Source of the DNA: G965220205 sp965220205
Lineage (GTDB): Bacteria > Chloroflexota > Dehalococcoidia > Lucifugimonadales > Australimonadaceae
Reading direction: 5' to 3'
Length of the DNA stretch: 64,000 nucleotides
Assembly (NCBI GenBank): GCA_965220205.1
Contig: OZ244812.1
Location: 1,054,001 to 1,118,000, forward strand
The position numbers and the translations under genes were made by a program. The notes under the pieces are model-generated. The model searched no databases. It saw nothing but the letters and a program-made list of their open reading frames with translations, and was not told the origin of the DNA. Below are positions 39,405 through 48,068 of this stretch, piece after piece. Position 1 is the stretch's first letter. Each line of letters starts with the position of its first letter.

Positions 39405-40973
39405 TTACGTCGTCGCTAGCTCCTCGGGCTCGGTCACGCGCACGATAATCTCGTGGTAACCCTCGGCGCCGTCGGGGTGGTTGTCCTTCCGTTTCCCCGA
39501 CTGCACAGCGCCGGTCCCGTCGGTCGCCCTAACGAGCACATCCTGTCCGCCGATCATGGATGCGGCCCATTCAGTCTTCCAGAGGACCCACGAGAATGGA
39601 GAGAGCGGATCGCGCAGATCCGCCTCGCGCCAGTCATGGCCGTCGTCCACGCTCAGCTCGACCTTGGAGATGCCGCGGAGGCCGGCGAAGGCGACGCCGC
39701 CTACCTCGATGCGGCCCGGCGCGATCCGCTCACCGTCGGCCGGCGCATCGATACGGGAGGAGGTCTTGACGATGGCAGTGTCGGCCCAACCCCGCTGCTG
39801 CCAGTAGCCGCGTACTTCCGACGCCGCGGGATATATCTCCGTGAGCCACTTCACGTTCTCCATGCCGTACAGGCCCGGAACGATGATGCGCGCCGGGAAT
39901 CCGTGGTCGGGCGGCAAGGGCACTCCGTTCATCTCGTACGCGACAATCACCTCGTCGCGCACGGCGACCTCGATGGGGAAGGCGTCGAAGTAGCCGTCCG
40001 CCGCGCGGAAGCCGACGCGCGCGGTCTCGGGCGGAAAGTGGGCCTGCTCCAGCAGTAGCCGCAGGGGCACGCCCTTCCACAGCGCGTTGCCAATCAGCTC
40101 GCCGCCGATTCGATTGCTGATGCACGTGAGCGTCACGTACTCCTCGATGCTCGGCATCGCCCGGAGCTCGTCATAGGACACCTCGATTGGCTCCGGACCG
40201 CCGATCCGCAACCGCCAGGTGCTCACGTCGACCGGAGGGACGATGGGCGACTTGGCCACGACGTAGAACTGGTCGTTCGGCGTTACTTCGGGCGACAACG
40301 TGCCCTCGGCCCGGTAGGTGAAGGAACTCGTGATGCTGCCCAAGTTCGCCACGATCGAGCGCACGGCGAACCCGCCAACAACGACGACTGCCGTGAGCAG
40401 GGCGGCGCGGCGGATGAGCGTGCGCCTGCCCGCGTCGTAGTTGGCGGCTCCCCTGCTGAGCAACGCCTCAGAGATCTCGGTAAGCGCCAGGGAGAAGCCG
40501 GCGAGCGCGAGGAGCAGCGCGAGCGAGTAGGACGCGCCGCCGTCCGGCAGCCCGCTCCCGAACAGGCCGCCGCCGGCCGCCGGCGTCAACGCCCCGCCGA
40601 GCGCCACGAACAGCACAGTCGTCAGCAGCGTCGCCTGCAGGACGCTCTGACGGAGCGACCGCGGCCGCGGCGCGGTCCGAACGTACAGCACGCCAATGAG
40701 GCCGCCGGCCGCGACCTGACCGACGAAGATGCCCACGAACAGCAGGCGCTTCGCGCCGAACTGGAGCGTATCGAGAAGGTAATCGAAGATACTGGCGGGC
40801 AGTAAGCTGGTGAACCAGTCGGCCACAACCTCGGTGACAACCTGCGTGCCGACGATGAAGCGGAGCGCCACCAGCAACACCGTCATCGCCAGACCGCTCG
40901 CTGCCCCGACCACGAACCCGGCCCTCTTGGACAATCGTTGCGGCGCGACCGCTTCCAGGTCTGTCTCGTTCAT
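39405..40973 (-). CDS. Membrane-anchored sulfite-oxidase-like molybdoprotein
   Basis: A 522-residue protein. Residues ~15-210 have about five to six membrane segments (around 20-42, 78-98, 113-130, 148-168, 190-208). Residues ~225-510 form the molybdopterin-binding and dimerisation domains, with Cys284 in TLTCISNRIGG as Mo ligand and GFPARIIVPGLYGMENVKWL as the pterin segment. It is a fusion of an integral-membrane part with a sulfite-oxidase-fold domain on the outer face. Substrate unknown; a reductase or sulfite/sulfoxide enzyme is possible. It is distinct from the cofactor-only enzyme at 32253. Confidence 0.88.
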   Translation of the reverse strand: MNETDLEAVAPQRLSKRAGFVVGAASGLAMTVLLVALRFIVGTQVVTEVVADWFTSLLPASIFDYLLDTLQFGAKRLLFVGIFVGQVAAGGLIGVLYVRTAPRPRSLRQSVLQATLLTTVLFVALGGALTPAAGGGLFGSGLPDGGASYSLALLLALAGFSLALTEISEALLSRGAANYDAGRRTLIRRAALLTAVVVVGGFAVRSIVANLGSITSSFTYRAEGTLSPEVTPNDQFYVVAKSPIVPPVDVSTWRLRIGGPEPIEVSYDELRAMPSIEEYVTLTCISNRIGGELIGNALWKGVPLRLLLEQAHFPPETARVGFRAADGYFDAFPIEVAVRDEVIVAYEMNGVPLPPDHGFPARIIVPGLYGMENVKWLTEIYPAASEVRGYWQQRGWADTAIVKTSSRIDAPADGERIAPGRIEVGGVAFAGLRGISKVELSVDDGHDWREADLRDPLSPFSWVLWKTEWAASMIGGQDVLVRATDGTGAVQSGKRKDNHPDGAEGYHEIIVRVTEPEELATT

Positions 40974-41017
40974 GAAACCCGGCTCCTATTCGTCCTGTTC
41001 ATCATACTCAAGAACGC

Positions 41018-41596
41018 TCAATGAGAACGTTCCGATTCACGAAACGCGGCGCCGGGGTTCCCGGCTGAGTCGCGGCCCGCGCCAAGCCATTCCGCCACGG
41101 CGGCATGGGCGCCGCGCACGACGCGGACCAGCTTCCCGTTCCGTGGCCCGCAGCCGATATGGTAGAGGCCGCGCGACACGCGCGCACGAGCGAACCGCTC
41201 GCCGCAGGCTGAGCATTCGAGCCCCCACACGCGGCGGCGCGGCGAAGGAGGCGGCGCAAGCGCGGGACCGGACCTCGTCGTCGCGCGCGCCTCGACGCCG
41301 AGGCGGGCTGCCCAAGCCTGCCAGTTCGGCCCGTGTGGACGTGACCGCGAGCGGCGGCCCACAGCGATGTGGGCCAGCTCGTGCCGGAGCGTGTCGTGCG
41401 CCTGCTGCTCGTCGAGCCAGGCAGAGAGACGGATGATGTTCCGGTCAACGTAGGCCCGGCCCAATGCCCGGCGCATCCTGCTCGACCACTCGAGCTGCGG
41501 CAAGGGCGACAGCCCGTGCTCGGCGCACAGCGCCGCGAGCAAGTCCGCGACCGCGCTGCGGAGAGGCTCAGAAGGGACTGCTGCAGGAGTGCTCAC
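41018..41596 (-). CDS. SprT-like zinc metalloprotein
   Basis: A 192-residue protein with the SprT zinc motif HELAH at residues 72-76 and a C-terminal zinc ribbon (ECSACG, then HIGCGPRNG). The family includes the eukaryotic DNA-protein crosslink protease SPRTN; bacterial roles are unclear. GTG 41596 is used since the upstream frame runs through the endonuclease III gene. It starts about 33 bp after the endonuclease III stop, so both could be in a repair-related transcript. Confidence 0.82.
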   Translation of the reverse strand: MSTPAAVPSEPLRSAVADLLAALCAEHGLSPLPQLEWSSRMRRALGRAYVDRNIIRLSAWLDEQQAHDTLRHELAHIAVGRRSRSRPHGPNWQAWAARLGVEARATTRSGPALAPPPSPRRRVWGLECSACGERFARARVSRGLYHIGCGPRNGKLVRVVRGAHAAVAEWLGAGRDSAGNPGAAFRESERSH

Positions 41597-41628
41597 GTCA
41601 GATTGCTCGACGACTCGCGTGTCGGAAC

Positions 41629-42420
41629 TCAAAGCGGCTTGTAATCGAGCCCGGCCGTCGGCTGGCGCATATCGCCGGGCTCCTCGAGCCGACCCCTCGC
41701 CGGACACCGCTCCGCGAGTACGCACGCCCCGCACAGCGGTCGGCGCGCCTTGCACACCTGGCGCCCGTGCGTGATGAGGTACACATGAAACGGCAAGACG
41801 CGCTCGGGAGCGATGGAGCTCTCGAGCACGTCGTGGGCCTCGTCGGCCGTGACCCTCGGCCCGATGAGCGCGAGCCTCGCGGCTACGCGGTGGATGTGGG
41901 TGTCGACCGCCATGGCGGGCATTCCCAACGCAAACGAGAGGACAACCCCAGCCGTCTTCGGTCCGACTCCCGGCAGACTCTGGAGCCACGCCTTGGCCTC
42001 GGCCAGCGGCGTCTCGGCGAGGAACGCGATGTCGTACCCGCCTGTCCGCTCCTCCACCGCGGCCAACACCTGCTGGATGCGCGGCGCCTTCTGCCTGGCG
42101 AGCCCGCCGCTGCGGATCGTCTCTTCGAGTACGGCGACAGGCGCCTCGACGACATCGCGCCAACTTTGGAAGCGGTCGGCGAGCGCATCGAAGGCCCTGC
42201 CCGCGTTGAGGTCGGACGTGTGTTGCGACAGTATCGTCCAGATGAGCTCGGAGACGGCGTCGAGGCGCTGGCGTCGGTCCACGGGACCCATGGCCCCGGC
42301 GAGTAGGTCGTAGACCTCCTCCGACGCGTAGGGCTTGACGCCTCGGACGCTGCGGGGCCGCAGCACCTTGCTCTGGCGAGCGCGCGGGCGCGCGGAGAGC
42401 CCCGGGCTACGCGCGGCCAT
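41629..42420 (-). CDS. nth: Endonuclease III-like DNA glycosylase/AP lyase
   Basis: A 263-residue base-excision enzyme. The helix-hairpin-helix with catalytic Lys is LPGVGPKTAGVVLSFALG; the catalytic Asp is in AVDTHIHRVAARL; four Cys (VCKARRPLCGACVLAERCP) bind the [4Fe-4S] cluster. It removes oxidised pyrimidines. A long N-terminal extension (about 40 residues, Arg-rich) precedes the domain. ATG 42420 overlaps the end of the phosphatase gene by 14 bp, so the genes are coupled. Confidence 0.92.
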   Translation of the reverse strand: MAARSPGLSARPRARQSKVLRPRSVRGVKPYASEEVYDLLAGAMGPVDRRQRLDAVSELIWTILSQHTSDLNAGRAFDALADRFQSWRDVVEAPVAVLEETIRSGGLARQKAPRIQQVLAAVEERTGGYDIAFLAETPLAEAKAWLQSLPGVGPKTAGVVLSFALGMPAMAVDTHIHRVAARLALIGPRVTADEAHDVLESSIAPERVLPFHVYLITHGRQVCKARRPLCGACVLAERCPARGRLEEPGDMRQPTAGLDYKPL

Positions 42421-43033
42421 CGAGACCTCGCAGGTGCGCAACGTCGTTGTGTACGCGGAGCCCCAGCGAGCCGTCGCCGTTCGCCTCGACGATAGTCACC
42501 GAAGCAAGCGGCGCCCGGATGCCTTCCTGGTTGTGATGGGAATCGTCGAGTCCCAACGCCAAGCAGGCGACCATCCGCATCGGCGAGTCGTGAGTCGCCG
42601 CCAGGACGAGGCCGTCCGCGTGCTGTTTGGCCACGACCGTCACGAACCGTTCGATGCGCCGCCGCAGCTGCGCCAAGCCCTCGCCGCCCTCGAAAAGGAC
42701 CGTATGGGGACGCTCCCGCCACTGAGCGACCAGACCGGGTTGCGCCGCTTCGAGCTCGGACAGCAGCCCGCCGGCGAAGCGGCCGTAGTCGAGGTCGCGC
42801 AGCAGCGCCCGCTGGTTGACAGGCAGCTCGCGCCGCCGGGACACGGCGCGGGCGGTCTGTCGCGCACGCAGCGCCGGGCTCGCGTAGATGGCGTCGAGGG
42901 GCTCGCCGGCCAGCCGGTCGGCGAGCGCCGCCGCCTGCGCCCAGCCGACGCTGTCGAGCGCGCCGCCGCCCTGCACTCGGCCCTCCACGTTGTAGGACGT
43001 TTGGCCGTGCCGCACGAAGATGATGGTCGCCAT
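42407..43033 (-). CDS. Histidine phosphatase (phosphoglycerate mutase-like) family protein
   Basis: A 208-residue branch-1 histidine phosphatase: catalytic FVRHGQTSYN at residues 6-15 (phospho-accepting His), an arginine-bearing SPALRARQTA, acid/base region DYGRFAGG, and the second His in AATHDSPMRM near residue 146. Such proteins act on phosphorylated sugars, nucleotides or cofactors. It lies between rimI (3 bp spacing) and nth (overlap), forming a tight four-gene string rimI-phosphatase-nth-sprT. Confidence 0.9.
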   Translation of the reverse strand: MATIIFVRHGQTSYNVEGRVQGGGALDSVGWAQAAALADRLAGEPLDAIYASPALRARQTARAVSRRRELPVNQRALLRDLDYGRFAGGLLSELEAAQPGLVAQWRERPHTVLFEGGEGLAQLRRRIERFVTVVAKQHADGLVLAATHDSPMRMVACLALGLDDSHHNQEGIRAPLASVTIVEANGDGSLGLRVHNDVAHLRGLDGRA

Positions 43034-43036
43034 TGG

Positions 43037-43654
43037 CTAGAGGTACTCGCGGCGGGCCTGCCCGTAGCGCACCTCGAAATCCTCTCGAAGGCGGTCGAGG
43101 TGCGCCAGAAACGACTCGGAACTGATCTTGTCGGTCGACATGATGCAGGCGTCCTCGTTGTTGTCGGAGTAGTAACGGCGGCGGATCCCGACCTCCTTGA
43201 AGCCGTACTTGGCGTAGAGCGACTTAGCTGGGTGGTTGGAGACCCGCGCTTCGAGCGTCACCACCTGCTGGGCGCGGCGCTGCGCCATCTCGATCGCCCC
43301 GGTCAGCAGCAGCTTCCCGAGTCCTTGACCCTGCATCGACCCGCGCACCGCAATCGCGACGATGTGCGCCTCTCCGGCCATGTACCACAAGCCCACGAAC
43401 CCCGCCAGCCGCTCGCGTTGGACCATCTGCGGCGCGCCGCCCCGCCGGAACAGTCGGCCCAGCCCGCGGCGCGGCGGCGAGTACGGCGCGGAGACGTGTT
43501 CACCCTCTTGGACGCAGACGACGTACTCCGCCTGCTTGTTCCTCATCTCGCGGCTGTACGACGTTGGAGGCCACAGCGTGGGGAACGCCTCCCGCTCCAT
43601 GGCGGCGACCTGGTCCAGGTCGGCCCACTCCATGGGCCGAAGCGAAAAGGGCAT
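43037..43654 (-). CDS. GNAT N-acetyltransferase, RimI-like
   Basis: A 205-residue acetyltransferase. The acetyl-CoA binding motif is GSMQGQGLGKLLLTGAIEMA (R/Q-x2-G-x-G/A type), followed by TLEARVSNHPAKSLYAKYGF typical of ribosomal-protein alanine acetyltransferases. A 30-residue basic insert (SPPRRGLGRLFRRGGAP) interrupts the usual spacing after residue ~50. ATG 43654 is used because the upstream frame is a translated palindromic repeat (GPPLLNPPP). Its target is probably a protein N-terminus. Confidence 0.82.
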   Translation of the reverse strand: MPFSLRPMEWADLDQVAAMEREAFPTLWPPTSYSREMRNKQAEYVVCVQEGEHVSAPYSPPRRGLGRLFRRGGAPQMVQRERLAGFVGLWYMAGEAHIVAIAVRGSMQGQGLGKLLLTGAIEMAQRRAQQVVTLEARVSNHPAKSLYAKYGFKEVGIRRRYYSDNNEDACIMSTDKISSESFLAHLDRLREDFEVRYGQARREYL

Positions 43655-44303
43655 CACGGCGCGTTCACGCAACTCGAAAGGACTCCTGAAGCGCGATTCT
43701 ACCGCATCGCCGGCCCCCGCCGTCATCCCTCGCCTCCTCAATCCTCCTCCGCAGGCAGACGGGGGAGGATTGAGGAGAGGGGGACCGCTCGCTCGGCCCA
43801 CGCAAGCCCCGCCCCCATGACAACTGCCCATAGCCTGTTTGTCCCCTCCCCTCCTACACTATCCCAATGGCCCAACTCCGAGGCCAGCCGGGTCGTCCAC
43901 GGACCCACGGGGGGAATAGGACCAAATGAGATCAAATGAGACCGTTTGGAAGAGACGCGTCTCGCAACCCATGCGATCACGAGAGGCCGCCGCCCCCGCC
44001 TGCCAGCCCGGCCCCAGAGGAGAGATGGCGCAGAATGGCTCAGAATGGCGCACCTGGGAAGGATCGTCTCCCGCCCCCGCTCGTAAACCCATGCAATCTG
44101 CGAGTGGGCGCCCCGCGCCATTCCGGTACATTCCCGCCCTTGCCGCTGCCGTTGCCTCGACGAACACGGCGCAAGGCAGGCCACGGGGGCAATCCGCGCC
44201 AATGGCAAGCCAGCCAGGCGCTCGCGCACGCTCATAGACATTCGTCGACATAAGAGGTATGCTGGGCAAGGCCCCGTCGCCTGAGGGCGGACGCCGCCCC
44301 CCT
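43655..44303. repeat. 650-bp divergent spacer with palindrome and iteron/dyad element
   Basis: 43732-43783 is a variant of the GC palindrome (cgcctcctcaatcctcctcc, gggggaggattgaggagagg). 43808-44150 is copy 4 of the iteron/dyad element. A TATAAT at 44309-44314 overlaps the assumed start of the ABC gene, so the transcription start and the true first codon are uncertain. Confidence 0.75.
43808..44150. repeat. Iteron/dyad element, copy 4
   Basis: The core is GCTCGTA at 44079-44085 and TGCGAGT at 44099-44105; two substitutions relative to the other cores are placed so that G-U pairs preserve the stem. Left units gatggcgca, gaatggctca and gaatggcgca repeat at 10 bp (44024-44053). Right units ccattccggt and acattcccgc follow (44118-44137). 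An upstream 10-bp series accaaatgag, atcaaatgag, accgtttgga, agagacgcgt (43921-43960) is exact. The first ~60 bp match copy 1 closely. Confidence 0.85.
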
Positions 44304-46094
44304 ATGGATATAATCTGGCGTATAACAAAGCTCGCTGCGCAAGATAGATGGCGCATGATTGGCGCCTGGTCGTCTCTCCTTTTCTCCACGATCTTCTTCC
44401 TTTCGGTCCCCAATCTCATCGGCCGCACCATAGACCAAGCCGTCCCCACCGACGGCAGCCCGCCCGCAACGGGCGCAGATTTCGCCGTCCTCGCCGGCAT
44501 ACTCATCGGCGCCATCGCGCTCCGGGGCTTCTTCAACTTCTGGAACATCTACCTCGCGGAGTCCCTCTCCCAGAGGGTGTCGTACCGCGTCCGCAACCAG
44601 ATGTACGACAAGCTCCAACACCTGAGCTTCGCGTTCCACGACCGGGAGCACACGGGCAACTTGATGTCCAAGTCCACGGTCGACGTGGAGATGATGCGTA
44701 ACTTCGTCCAGATGGGCCTGGTGCGTTCTGGGCAAATGTTCCTGCTCATCGTCGGCGCGTCTGTGGCCATGCTGCTCACCGACTGGCGGCTCGCCCTCAT
44801 CTCGTTGGGGTTCGTCCCGCTGATTGCCATCCGGGCCGTGGTCGTCTCCAACCGCATGCGCCGCGTGTGGTGGCGCGCGCAGGTCGAGATGGGAGAGCTC
44901 ACCACGGTCCTCCAGGAGAACCTCGAAGGACAGCGCGTGGTCAAGGCCTTCGGCGCCGAGGACCACGAGGAAGCAAGGTTCGCCAAGAAGAACGAGGATG
45001 TCTACGGCTGGACCTACCTCGCCCGGAAGCAACAGGCGGCCAACAACGCCGTCATGCAGCTCATCTTCTGGACCTCCACGGGAGTCATCCTGTGGGTGGG
45101 CGGCAACGCGGTCATCGACGCCCGCATATCCATCGGCGACCTGACCGCGTTCATCCTCTACATCAGCCTCTTGGTGCAGCCGATCCGCATGCTTGGCATG
45201 CTCGTCAACACCTGGGCGCGCGCCGCTTCGGCGGGCCAGCGGCTGTTTGAGGTGCTCGACGCCGAGTCCCCCGTCAAGGAGCGGCCGGACGCGGTGACCA
45301 TCGAGAACCCCAAAGGCCACGTCGAATTCGACAACGTGAGCTTCGGCTACACGGGGCAGCGCATCATCAGCAACGTATCGCTCGACGTCCCCACGGGCTC
45401 TGTCGTCGCCCTGTTGGGCGCGCCGGGCGCGGGCAAGACGACGCTCGTCAGCCTGCTCGCGCGCTTCTACGACCCGGACGAGGGATCGATTCGGATCGAC
45501 GGTGTTGACGTCCGGGACGCAACGCTGCGGTCGGTGCGGAGCGCGGTGGGGCTCGTACAGCAAGACGTGTTCCTGTTCAGCGCCTCGGTGGCTGACAACA
45601 TTGCGTACGGACGGCGGGAAGCGAGCCGTGAGGAGGTCGTCGCCGCGGCGACGGCAGCCCAATTGCACGACGAGATCCTGGCGCTGCCCGACGGTTACGA
45701 CACCATGGTTGGGGAGCGCGGCATGAGCCTCTCAGGCGGACAGCGCCAGCGGCTGTCGATTGCCCGTACGCTGCTGCTAGACCCGCCGGTGCTCGTGTTG
45801 GACGACTCGACATCGAGCGTGGACGCGGGGACCGAGTCCAGCATTCAGGCAGCGATGGCGTCGGTCGTGCAAGGCCGCACAACGTTCATCATCGCGCACC
45901 GGCTCTCATCGATTCAGCATGCGCAGACAGTAGTCGTGTTCGACCACGGACGGATAGCTGAGATAGGGACGCCGGCCGAGCTCATGGCAGCGGGCGGTCT
46001 GTTCACGCACCTCACCGAACTGCAATACGCAACGAACCTCAACGGCCACGCGCCCACGCCAGGGCGCCCTGCCGGGAGGAGTGTGACCGCATGA
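44304..46094 (+). CDS. ABC exporter half-transporter, degenerate-site subunit
   Basis: About 596 residues: six-helix ABC membrane domain (~1-320) and nucleotide-binding domain (~335-580). Walker A is GAPGAGKTT, the signature is LSGGQ, and Walker B reads LVLDDSTSSVD, with Asp in place of the catalytic Glu, while the partner has the normal Glu. This is the pattern of heterodimeric exporters such as BmrCD or TM287/288, where one ATP site is non-hydrolytic. The start is uncertain (ATG 44304, or ATG 44259). The stop overlaps the next gene by 4 bp. Cargo unknown. Confidence 0.9.
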   Translation: MDIIWRITKLAAQDRWRMIGAWSSLLFSTIFFLSVPNLIGRTIDQAVPTDGSPPATGADFAVLAGILIGAIALRGFFNFWNIYLAESLSQRVSYRVRNQMYDKLQHLSFAFHDREHTGNLMSKSTVDVEMMRNFVQMGLVRSGQMFLLIVGASVAMLLTDWRLALISLGFVPLIAIRAVVVSNRMRRVWWRAQVEMGELTTVLQENLEGQRVVKAFGAEDHEEARFAKKNEDVYGWTYLARKQQAANNAVMQLIFWTSTGVILWVGGNAVIDARISIGDLTAFILYISLLVQPIRMLGMLVNTWARAASAGQRLFEVLDAESPVKERPDAVTIENPKGHVEFDNVSFGYTGQRIISNVSLDVPTGSVVALLGAPGAGKTTLVSLLARFYDPDEGSIRIDGVDVRDATLRSVRSAVGLVQQDVFLFSASVADNIAYGRREASREEVVAAATAAQLHDEILALPDGYDTMVGERGMSLSGGQRQRLSIARTLLLDPPVLVLDDSTSSVDAGTESSIQAAMASVVQGRTTFIIAHRLSSIQHAQTVVVFDHGRIAEIGTPAELMAAGGLFTHLTELQYATNLNGHAPTPGRPAGRSVTA

Positions 46095-48007
46095 TGGGAG
46101 GAATGGGCGGCGGCAACATGTGGCTTGCCCACTCGCGCCGCGGCGACATCGACGAAGACGGCACGGCAATCTACAACAGCCGCGTGGTGACGCGGCTCGC
46201 CCGCTACTTCGGCGCGTTCAAGGCGGGCGTGCTCATCACAATGGCGGGCGTCTTCGTCTACACGCTAGCAACGATTCTGATCCCCTACCTCATCGCCAAG
46301 GCTGTCAACCCGTACATTACAGGCGGCGACCGGGCGGGCCTGACATGGGTCGCGATCGCGTTCGCCGGGGTGCTCGTCGTCCACTTCTTCGCCAACTACA
46401 GCCACCAAGCGGTGATGGCGAAGGTGAGCCAGCAAGTCATCTACCGGCTGCGCAACCAGCTCTTCACCCACCTCCAACGGCTGCCCATGTCGTTCCACAA
46501 CCGGAACAAGGTCGGCTCGGTGATGTCGCGCGCGCAGAACGACGTCTACCAGTTGCAAGAGTTCCTTGACACCATGGTCACGTCCATGGCCGACATGCTC
46601 AGCCTGGTTGGCATCGTCGCCATCATGTTCTGGGTGGACTGGCAGCTGACGCTGGTGTCGCTGGCCCTGTTGCCGTTCCTGATCTTCATCGTCTACTTCT
46701 GGCAAAAGGCGGCGCGCCCGGCGTTCCTCCGCGTGCGGATTGCCATCTCACGCGTCAACGGCTCCCTCGCCGAGAACCTCTCCGGCGTGCGCGTCGTCCA
46801 GAGCATGAGCCGCCAAGAGCGGAACATGGTCGAGTTCGACGAGCTGAACAGCGCGCACCTGCGGACCAACCTGCGGGCCGCGCGTCTGTCCGCCTCCCTC
46901 ATGCCGACGACCGAGGTGTTCATGTCCTTCGCCCTCGCGGGGACTATCGTCGTAGGCGGTCAGATGGTCACCCAGAACGAGATCGAGCCCGGATTCCTCA
47001 TCGCGTTCACGCTCTGGATCCAACGCTTCTTCGACCCGATCCGGAGCATGACGCAGCACTTCACGCAGCTCCAACGGGCCATGGCCTCCGGCTCCCGCAT
47101 CTTCGACCTGCTCGACGTCGATCCCGACCTCACGGACCTTCCCGGGGCCACTGAGATGCCGCGGATCGAGGGGGCCGTCCGCTACGAGAACGTCGGTTTC
47201 GAGTACAGCGAGGGAAGCCCGGTGCTCAGCGACATCAACCTCGACATCCCCGCGGGTCACACCGTTGCCCTCGTGGGGAAGACCGGGGCCGGCAAGACGA
47301 CGATGGTCGCTCTTCTCTCTCGCTTCTTCGACGTCACCGAGGGCAGCCTGATGATCGATGGGCGGGATGTCCGCTCGGTGAAGCGCACGTCCATGGCTCG
47401 CCAGATGGGCATCGTCCTACAGGAGCCGTTCCAGTTCTCGACCTCGATCCGCGACAACATCCGCTACAACCACCCGGAGGCGACGGACGAGGAAATCTAT
47501 CGAGCGGCGAAGGCCGTGGGCATCCACGACCACATCATGACGCTGCCTGAGGACTACGACACGATGATGGAGGAGCGCGGCGGCAACCTGAGCCTGGGCC
47601 AACGCCAGCTCGTCAGCTTCGCCCGCGCCCTCGTCGCCGACCCCCGGATCATCATCCTCGACGAGGCGACGGCCAACGTCGACACGCAGACCGAGCACCT
47701 GATTCAGGACGCCATCGGGACGATCCTCGAGGGACGCACCGCCGTAGTTATTGCGCACCGTCTCTCGACCATCCGCAACGCGGACAACATCGTCGTGATG
47801 GACCGCGGCCGTATCGTCGAGACGGGGAACCACGACGAGCTCGTCGCGCAGGGCGGGCTATACGCCCGGCAGATCGAGCTGCATCAGGCCCTGGCCGCCT
47901 CAGGCATCCAACGTGAGGACGCGCCCGCCAACGAGTTCGACGACGACCTCACAGATGTCGAGGCCACAGCCGCTGGGGCAACCGTCGCCAGCCCGCCCCG
48001 CTCCTAG
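46091..48007 (+). CDS. ABC exporter half-transporter, catalytic-site subunit
   Basis: A 638-residue half-transporter with membrane domain (~30-345) and ATPase domain (~365-600): Walker A GKTGAGKTT, Walker B IIILDEATANVD with the catalytic Glu, and a variant signature LSLGQ. The canonical LSGGQ is on the partner, so the composite site formed by this subunit's Walker motifs and the partner's LSGGQ is the active one. It overlaps the preceding gene by 4 bp. The C-terminal ~40 residues are acidic. Likely exports a drug, lipid or peptide. Confidence 0.92.
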   Translation: MMGGMGGGNMWLAHSRRGDIDEDGTAIYNSRVVTRLARYFGAFKAGVLITMAGVFVYTLATILIPYLIAKAVNPYITGGDRAGLTWVAIAFAGVLVVHFFANYSHQAVMAKVSQQVIYRLRNQLFTHLQRLPMSFHNRNKVGSVMSRAQNDVYQLQEFLDTMVTSMADMLSLVGIVAIMFWVDWQLTLVSLALLPFLIFIVYFWQKAARPAFLRVRIAISRVNGSLAENLSGVRVVQSMSRQERNMVEFDELNSAHLRTNLRAARLSASLMPTTEVFMSFALAGTIVVGGQMVTQNEIEPGFLIAFTLWIQRFFDPIRSMTQHFTQLQRAMASGSRIFDLLDVDPDLTDLPGATEMPRIEGAVRYENVGFEYSEGSPVLSDINLDIPAGHTVALVGKTGAGKTTMVALLSRFFDVTEGSLMIDGRDVRSVKRTSMARQMGIVLQEPFQFSTSIRDNIRYNHPEATDEEIYRAAKAVGIHDHIMTLPEDYDTMMEERGGNLSLGQRQLVSFARALVADPRIIILDEATANVDTQTEHLIQDAIGTILEGRTAVVIAHRLSTIRNADNIVVMDRGRIVETGNHDELVAQGGLYARQIELHQALAASGIQREDAPANEFDDDLTDVEATAAGATVASPPRS

Positions 48008-48068
48008 CGCTTGCCCCTACTCGTCCGCGTTAGGACCACAAGCGAGCGCACTTGCGCCGTTGGCGCCC

